This document shows positions 9,801-18,800 of a stretch of 21,720 nt of DNA, one piece after another. The DNA comes from Polyrhizophydium stewartii (taxonomy: Eukaryota; Chytridiomycota; Chytridiomycetes; Rhizophydiales). Position 1 is the first letter of the stretch. Every line of letters begins with the position of its first letter. The stretch spans positions 1 through 21,720 of the forward strand of contig JADGIZ010000169.1 of NCBI GenBank assembly GCA_027604665.1, given 5' to 3'. The translations under genes were made by a program, and so were the position numbers. Under the pieces are notes generated by a model that was not told where the DNA came from, did not search any database, and was given only the letters and a program-made list of their open reading frames with translations.

Positions 9801-12800
9801 ATCTCTGGCACGGTCGGAAACCTTTCGTCTGTCCTGCAAATCATGAAGAACAACCTCAACCAGATCACAAAGATCCTCAAACAGTGGTCGGCCAACCCGC
9901 TGATCGAGCGCAAGGACGGCAAGAAGCTCCTCAACCTCGAAGAGAAGGAGGCAAAGCTCAACACCGCCAACGAGGTCATCCGCAAGGACGGACAGACAAT
10001 CCTCAACCTCGTCGAGCAGACACGTCAGCTGGTCGAGGCGGCGCCCGAGACCGAGCAGTGGTCGCGATACCGCAAGCATGTCGACATGATTGTACAAAAG
10101 GGCTTCTGGACCACTGTCAAGTCGAGCATGGAGTACATTTTGCAGAACATGGAGAGCGACCGCGCTGCCGAGATCGGCCCGCTGCTCGAGGCCAAACTCG
10201 AGCTCGAAAACGAGATGCTCGTGTTCACGCCGAGCATGGATGAAGGTGCGTGGCGCTGGCACTCAGCTGGAAGAAGCGTAAATGTTAACGTGTCCACTGC
10301 TACTCTCTTTCTTGGCTCAGACTCGCCCGAAGGCCTCATGTCGATCATCGAGTCGTTGATTGAGGATATCTACGACGTGTCGTCGCTCATGCCGCGTGTC
10401 GCGCCGGTCGAGAAGCCGCCGACGCCTGCTGCCCCCGCAAAGGTCGAGGGCGACGCTGCGGCCACAACAGCCGCGGGAGAAGAGTCCGGCGAGCTCCTCG
10501 AAGGCGCCAGCGAGTCCGGCAAGGCGCTAGGCCTCCTGAGCACCGAAAACGACACCTATCTGGGCGAGATGCGCCAAGACGAGACGCTCGACAACATGCG
10601 TGTTTCAATCATCGAGCACGTGCGCAACATCATCGAGAGCTGCGCGCAGTACAAGGAGGGCTATGACCAGTACACGTACCTGTGGACCGAGAACCGCCAA
10701 GAGTACATGAAGCAATTCCTGCAGCCCGCCGAGACGACCGATGCTGAGGGCGACGCCGCCGCGCAGGCCGAGGAGGAGCAGCCCATCCAGCTCGAGAAGT
10801 TTGAGACCGAGATCCGCAAGTTCGAGGGCATCCACAAGACCGTCATGGCACTCGACCCCGAGGTCATATTCGAGGGCTGGTTCCGCATCGACGCGCGGCC
10901 GCTCAAGCAGTCGCTCAACGTCGTCGTCAAGAAGTGGAGCTACACACTCACCAAGCACCTCTCTGACGACACGGTCAACATGCTCAACGAGCTCAACCGA
11001 TTCGTCAAGCTCAACAAAAAGGGCCTGCAGGGCAAGATCGAGGAGGGCGACTACGACGGTCTCGTCGCGGCCATGGGTCTTTTGCACGCGATCAAGCACC
11101 GCACGGCAAGCATCGACAAGATGTTCGAGCCGCTGCGCAAGACCGTCAATCTGCTCCGCCAGTTTGGCGTCGAGCTCCCCGAGGAGATCCACAAGCTGCT
11201 CAACGATCTGCCCGAAGAGTGGTCCGAGGTCAAGAAGCTGTCTGTTTCGATCAAGGACCACGTTGCGCCGCTGCAGGCCAAGGAGGTCGATGTCCTGCAG
11301 CAAAAGTGCAACCGATTCGAGATGAAGAACCACAACTTCCGCGAGGAGTTCCGCAAGAAGGCCCCCTTCAAGTTCGAGATTGGGCCAAACCGCGCATACG
11401 AGCTCATTGACGCCGCGCACTTTGACGTGCTGGCCATGGAGACCGAGGCCACCTCGCTCAAGAAGTCGTGCGAGCTCTTTGAGCTCAACGTTCCCACGTA
11501 CCGCCAGCTCGCCGACTGCCGCCGCGACATTGGTATGCTCAAGAGCATCTGGGACCTCGTGTCGCTCGTGACGTATATGTTTGGCCAGTGGCGCACGACG
11601 CTCTGGACCGAGATCGACACCGACTCGATGGAGAACAGGTGCCGCGATTTGTCCAAGGAGCTGCGTAGGATGGACAAGGAGATCAAGGGCTGGGACGCGT
11701 ACGCTGGCCTCGACCAGATGGTCAAGGACATGATCACCAGCTTGCGCGCCGTCGGCGAGCTGCGCAGCAACGCAATCCGCGATCGTCACTGGAAGCAGCT
11801 CATGAAGACGACCGGCGTCACGTTTGTGCTCACCAAGGACATGAAATTTCAAGACCTGCTGAGTTTGCAGCTGCACAAATACGAGGACGACGTCAAGGTC
11901 ATTGTCGACCGCGCCACAAAGGAGCTCGCGATGGAGAAGGTCCTGAACGATCTCGACAAGACGTGGTCGGCAATGGAGTTCACGTACGAGATCCACGAGT
12001 CGACCAAGACGCCACTTCTGCGCTCGTCCGAGGAGCTCATCGAGACGCTCGAGGACAACCAGGTCATGCTTCAGAACATGATGACCTCCAAGTACGTCGC
12101 GCACTTTGAGGAGCAGATCACCAAGTGGCAGATTGCGCTCTCAACCGTCGACACAGTCATTACGCTGTGGCTCGAAGTGCAGCAGACGTGGTCGCATCTC
12201 GAAAACATCTTCCTTGGTTCCGAAGATATCCGCGCGCAGCTTCCAGAGGACTCGCGGCGCTTCGACGGCATCGACGCGAGCTACAAGGCGCTCATGAACG
12301 AGGCACAGAACACACCCAACTGCGTCAAGGCGTGCACCAAGGAGGGCCTGTTCGAGAAGCTCGAGCACCTCGAAGGCCAACTCGCACTTTGCGAGAAGTC
12401 GCTGGCAGAGTACCTGGAAACTAAGCGCCTTGCCTTCCCGCGCTTCTACTTTGTGTCTGCATCGGACTTGCTGGACATCCTGGCAAAGGGAAACATGCCA
12501 GATGCAGTCGCGATCCACCTGCCCAAGCTCTTTGACTCAATCTCGCGGCTCGAGTTCCAAAAGTCGCCGTCCGGCGAGCTCACAAAGACTGCCATCGGCA
12601 TGTACTCGCGCGAGGACGAATATGTTCCGTTTGTCGAAAAATGCCAGTGCACGGGTCCCGTCGAGACGTGGCTCAACAGGCTCGTCGACAGCATGTGCTC
12701 GACTCTCAGGCACCTGCTTGGAGAGGCCGTCGCGTCGTACGAAGAGAAGCCGCGTGAGCAGTGGATCTTTGACCATCCGGCGCAGATCACGCTCGCAGGC

Positions 12801-15800
12801 ACCCAGATCTGGTGGACGACCGAAGTCAACGTCGCGTTCAGCCGCCTCGAGGAGGGCTACGAGAACTCGCTCAAGGACTACTACAAGAAGCAAGTCAACC
12901 AGCTCACAGCGCTGATCGGGCTCATCCAAGGCGAGCTCACGCGTGGCCACCGCCAAATGATCATGACCGTCTGCACGCTCGACGTGCACGCGCGCGACAT
13001 TGTCGCCAAGCTCATTGCTGAAAAGGCCGAGAATGCCCAGTGCTTCAGTTGGCAGTCGCAGCTGCGTCTGCGCTGGGACGATGTGGATCAGAACGACTGC
13101 TTTGTCAACATCTGCGATGCTGGCTTCCGCTACAACTACGAGTACCTTGGGTGAGCATGCTCTGCGAGCCGCACAGTCAAAGTGGCTTCTGCTAATATTA
13201 CTCTGCAGAAACACTCCGCGCCTCGTGATCACTGCCCTGACTGATCGTTGCTACATCACGCTGACTCAAGCGTTGCATTTGATCATGGGTGGTGCCCCCG
13301 CCGGTCCCGCTGGTGAGCTGATGCGTCGGCTGCGTGCTTGCCAACGCTTTTGAGCTGACCACCGATCCAGGAACGGGCAAATGCTGGGGCCGCGGCACGC
13401 GGCTGGTCATGCTCGACGGCACGGCCAAGGCGGTCGAGGAGATCTGCGAGGGCGACGTGCTCATGGGACCGGACTCGCAGCCGCGCACCGTGCGGCCCGG
13501 CTCCATCACGCGCGGCACCGAGGCCATGTACCGCGTCACGGCGACCGACGATGCCCGCATCTCGTGGACCTGCAACGGCCCGCACATCCTCGTGCTGCAG
13601 CTCAACGCCAAGCCAACCGTTGTTGCCGCCGGCGGCCGCTACTTCGTCAAGACGTGGACGACGCGGCCTGGCACGAGTGCCGTCTCGCAGATCCCGTGTG
13701 CGGATCTTGTTGGCGGAGCATTCTCGACCCGCAACGATGCCGAGGCTTTCATCGACGAGCTTGTGCGCACCGAGTGGCAGCCACTCGTGTTCGAGTGCAC
13801 CGTCGTCGATTACCTTGCTATCAAGGACGAGTCGCTGCGGCAGTCGATGGCCATGTTCCAACCGCCGCTGATCGAATGGCCGTCGCCAGCCGTCTCGCTC
13901 GCTGCGAGGATCAGTGAGATGCGCGGCCCAGAGGCGTCGTTCGCCATGGTCGCCCAGATTGCATGGGCCATCGGCGCATGGCTGGCGCTGAGCACTGGTT
14001 CCGGCCGCGTCGAGATTTGCGAGCAAGTTCACTCGGAGTTTGAACGCATCGCGGCGATGCTCGGCGAGGGTGTGCCGGGGAAGTGCGGGTCGGCATTCTC
14101 GGCATTGATCGGGTCGTACTGGCTGGCCCAGGCCACGCACATCCCGCACGAGCTGATGACCGAGTGCCCGACGGTACGCCGCGCGCTGCTGGCTGGACTT
14201 GTCGACCGCAGCGGAAGCATTGGCGAGGACGGCGGCTGCACGATCACATCTGCATCGGCAGGCATCCTGACTGATGCAGCAAGCCTGGCTCGCGGCCTCG
14301 GCCTCGTCGTCGGAAAGTCGCACGAGCACGCATCCATCGCGGTTCGCGGCGCGGGCCTCACGGCTGTTGCCGAGCACATTGTGGCCGACGATAAGCGCCG
14401 CGCCGTCGCTGAGCTGGCATCGAGCGCACGCGGCGCCGACTCGTGCTTTGGCTTCACGATCGAGTGTGTTGGAGTCGACGACTACTTTGGCTTCTCGCTC
14501 GACGGCCGCGACGGCCGCTGCCTGCTCGAGGACTATACCGTGACGCACAACACCGAGACGGTCAAGGATCTGGGCAAGGCGCTTGCCATTGCCGTGTATG
14601 TGTTCAACTGCTCAGAGCAGATGGACTACAAGTCTATCGGCAACATCTTCAAGGGTCTGGCTCAGTCGGGCACATGGGGATGCTTCGACGAGTTCAACCG
14701 CATCTCAGTCGAAGTGCTTTCTGTCGTGGCCACACAGGTCAAGTCCATCCAGGACGCACTGCGTGCGCGCAAGAAGCGCTTCATCTTCCAGGGCGAGGAG
14801 ATTGGCCTCGTGCGAACCGTCGGCGAGTTCATCACCATGAACCCTGGCTATGCCGGCCGCACGGAGCTGCCCGAAAACATCAAGGCGCTCTTCCGGCCAT
14901 GCTCCATGGTCGTGCCCAACCTCGAGTTGATTTGCGAAATCATGCTCATGGCCGAGGGCTTCATCGAGGCCAGCTCGCTCGCGCGCAAGTTCAACACGCT
15001 CTACAAGCTCAACCGAGAGCTGCTGTCGAAGCAGGACCACTACGACTGGGGCTTGCGCGCCATCAAGTCTGTGCTCGTTGTCGCCGGCTCTCTGAAGCGG
15101 TCGGACCCCAACGTGCCAGAAGAGCACGTGCTCATGCGTGCGCTTCGCGACTTTAACCTGCCCAAAATCGTCACCGACGACCTGCAAGTGTTCCACGGCC
15201 TGATTGGCGATCTGTTCCCCAAGGTCGAGGTGCCCCGCAAGCGCAACGAGCGGCTCGAGGAGGAGATCCGCAAGGCGACCGTCGAGAACGGACTGCAGGC
15301 AGAAGACATCTTTGTGCTGAAGGTGGTGCAGCTCGAGGAGCTCATGGCCGTGCGCCACTGCGTCTTCATCATCGGCAACTCGGGCACCGGTAAGAGCCGT
15401 CCCCACGCAGCTGGTTTCGACGCCTCCTGCTGACCATGCTGTTTGCTGTAAATCCACTCAAACAGGCAAATCGCAGATCTGGAAGATGCTGTCCAAGACG
15501 TATGTCAACATGGGCCGCAAGTGCACGACGTCGGACCTCAACCCCAAGGCTGTCAGCACCGACGATCTCTTTGGCTGCATCAATCCGTCGACGCGCGAGT
15601 GGAAGGACGGCTTGTTCTCGTACATCATGCGCGAGATGGCCAGCGCGCCGGGAACCGACCCCAAGTGGATGATTCTCGACGGCGACATTGATCCAAACTG
15701 GATCGAGTCGCTCAACACCGTCATGGACGACAACAAGATGCTGACGCTGGCGAGTAACGAGCGCATTCCGCTCAAGAACCACATGCGTCTTGTGTTTGAG

Positions 15801-18800
15801 ATCGGCAACCTCAAGTACGCGACACCGGCAACGGTCTCGCGCGCCGGTATCCTCTATCTCAACACGACCGACCTGGGCTGGAACCCCTACGTCCAGTCGT
15901 GGCTCGAGAAGCGCGAGGACGCGGCTGAGCGATCCAACCTGTCGGTGCTGTTTGACCGCTACGTCAACCCATGTCTTGAGGCTTGCCGCTCGGGCCGCTT
16001 CAAGATGGCCAACGTCGAAGAGTTCTCGATGGTCGTGGCGCTGTGCAACATCCTCGAGGGCCTGCTGACGCCCGTCAACACGCCAAAGGGGTGCGACAAG
16101 GAGTGGTTCGAGCTCTACTTTGTGTTTGCCGCTGTCTGGGCCTTTGGCGGCTGTGTCTTCCAGGACCAGATGGCCGACTATCGCAACGAGTTCAGCAAGT
16201 GGTGGAACTCGGAGTTCAAGGTCGTCAAGTTCCCGCCCTCGGGCACAGTCTTTGACTACTTCATTGACACCGAGACGAAACGGTTCCTGCCATGGACTGA
16301 CCGCGTGCCCGTATACGAGTACGACCCCGAGATGCCGCTCCAAGCCGTGCTCGTGCATACCCAAGAAACCACGCGCGTCCGCTACTTCCTGGACCTGCTC
16401 GCTGACAACGGCAAGCCCGTGCTGCTCATCGGCAACGCCGGTTGCGGCAAGACGGTGTTGATGCAGGACAAGCTCAACTCGTACGGCGAGGACCGCTTGA
16501 TTGTCAACGTGCCCTTCAACTTCTACACTACCGCGTGGTCGCTGCAGGCTGTGCTCGAGAAGCCGCTAGAAAAGAAGGCCGGCCGCAACTACGGCCCGCC
16601 GGGCAACAAGAAGATCATCTACTTCCTCGACGATCTCAACATGCCCGAGGTCGACAAGTACGGCACGGCGAGCCCGCACACACTGTTGCGCCAGTTCCTC
16701 GACTACCGCCACTGGTACGACCGCGCGAAGCTGACGCTCAAGGAGATCCACAACTGCCAGTACGTCGCGTGCATGAACCCAACGGCCGGCTCGTTTACGA
16801 TCGACCCGCGCCTCCAGCGGCACTTTGCGTGCTTCTCGGTCAACTTCCCTGGCGTCGAGTCGCTGCAGAGCATCTACTTGCAGATCCTGAACGGGCATCT
16901 CAAGTCGTTCCCGCCGTCGATGCAGAAGCTGTCCGAGCGCATCGTCACCGCCGCGCTGCTTCTGCACAAGAAAGTGTCCACGACCTTCCTGCCAACGGCC
17001 ATCAAGTTCCACTATGTCTTCAACCTGCGCGACCTCAGCAACATCTTCCAAGGCATCCTGTTCTCGACCAAGGAGAAGGTCAAGGACGCCATCGAGCTCG
17101 TGCGGCTCTTCATCCACGAGACCTCGCGCACATATGGCGACAAGATGATTGACGAGACCGACCGCCAGAGCCTCGTCAAGCTGCAGGAGGAGATCATGAA
17201 GAAGAACTTTGAGGATATGGACCAAGCGAGCCTCAAAGCCGAGCCCAACATCTTTGCGCACTTTGCCGGCGGCATGGGCGAGCCCAAGTACGGCCAGGTC
17301 AAGGAGTGGGCCCAGCTGCGCAAGCTGCTCGACGAAGCGCAAATGCAGTACGAGGAAGTCAACGCGGCCATGAACTTGGTGCTCTTTGAGGACGCCATGA
17401 GCCACATCTGCCGCATCAACCGCATCCTCGAGTCGCCGCGCGGCAACGCGCTTCTGGTCGGTGTCGGTGGCTCGGGCAAGCAGTCTCTTTCGCGTCTCGC
17501 AGCCTTCATCTCGCAGATGGAGGTCTTCCAGATCACGCTGCGCAAGGGCTACTCGATAAACGACCTCAAGACCGACCTTGCCAGTCTGTACATCAAGACG
17601 GGCCAAAAGAAGATGCAGATCATGTTCCTGCTCACGGACTCGCAGATTGCCGACGAAAAGTTCCTGGTGCTCATCAACGACCTGCTCGCCTCGGGCAACA
17701 TCCCAGGCCTGTTCCCCGACGACGAGGTCGAGAGCATCATCAACTCCATGCGCGGCGAGGCCAAGGCGCAAGGCCTGGTCGACACGCGCGAGGTGTGCTG
17801 GGAAATCTTCATTCGCTTTGTGCGGCGGAACCTCAAGGTTGTGCTCTGCTTCTCGCCCGTGGGCAACACGCTGCGCTCTCGCTGCCGCAAGTTCCCGGCC
17901 ATAGTCAACTGCACCATGATCGACTGGTTCCAGGAGTGGCCCGAAGAAGCCCTGACGTCGGTCGCAAATCGCTTCATCTCGACATTCGATCTCGTACCAG
18001 AGCCGCTCAAGGTGCCCGTGACTAAGTTCATGTCGTTTGCGCACATGGGTGTCAACGCCGTCTCGCGCAAGTATCTGCTCAACGAGAAGCGCTACAACTA
18101 CACAACGCCAAAGTCGTTCCTGGCCCTGATTGCGCTTTACAAGGAGATGCTCGAGAAGAAGGCGCTCGAGCTTACCAAAAGCATGGACCGCCTCGAGAAC
18201 GGTCTCACAAAGCTGCAAGCGACCGCCGGCCAAGTCGACGACCTCAAGGCCAAGCTCGCAACCCAGGAAGTCGAGCTCAAGTCCAAGAATGAGGAGGCCA
18301 ACCGTCTCATTGAGCGCGTCGCCATCGACACTGAAAAGGTCAACAAAGAGAAGGCCATCGCCGCCGAGGAGGAGAAGAAGGTCGACGCAATCACAAAGGA
18401 GGTCAACGAGAAGAAGATGGCTTGCGAGAAGGATCTCAGCGCCGCCGAGCCGGCTCTCGCCGCCGCTTCCAACGCTCTCAACACTCTCAACAAAGCCAAC
18501 TTGACCGAGCTCAAGTCGTTCGGCTCTCCCTCGGAGGAAGTCAAGAACGTCGCGGCCGCGTGCATGGTGCTCCTGAGCCCGCCGGGCAAGATTGCAAAGG
18601 ACCGCTCCTGGAAGGCGTCCAAGAACATGATGGCCAAGGTCGACGCGTTCCTCGAGTCACTGATCAACTTCAACAAGGAGGCAATCGACCAGTCCAACCT
18701 CGACGCGCTGCAGCCGTACCTGCAAGACCCCAACTTCAACGAGGAGTTCATGCGCTCCAAGTCGATTGCCGCCGCCAGCTTGTGCGCCTGGGCCGTCAAC

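Noticed and set aside
10605..12104. Long minus-strand open frame (499 codons) opposite dynein exon 8
   Set aside because: Leu/Val/Arg-rich antisense shadow of GC-biased coding DNA; the plus strand is clearly conserved dynein.
13382..14551. The extra block in dynein AAA1 as an unrecognised intron or an assembly insertion
   Set aside because: It has no stop codons, is exactly 390 codons, lacks GT-AG ends at the junctions, and carries ordered intein blocks with Cys1 and His-Asn.
16566..18233. Long minus-strand open frame (555 codons) opposite dynein exon 11
   Set aside because: Same antisense effect; no recognisable domain, and the plus strand encodes AAA3 to the stalk.
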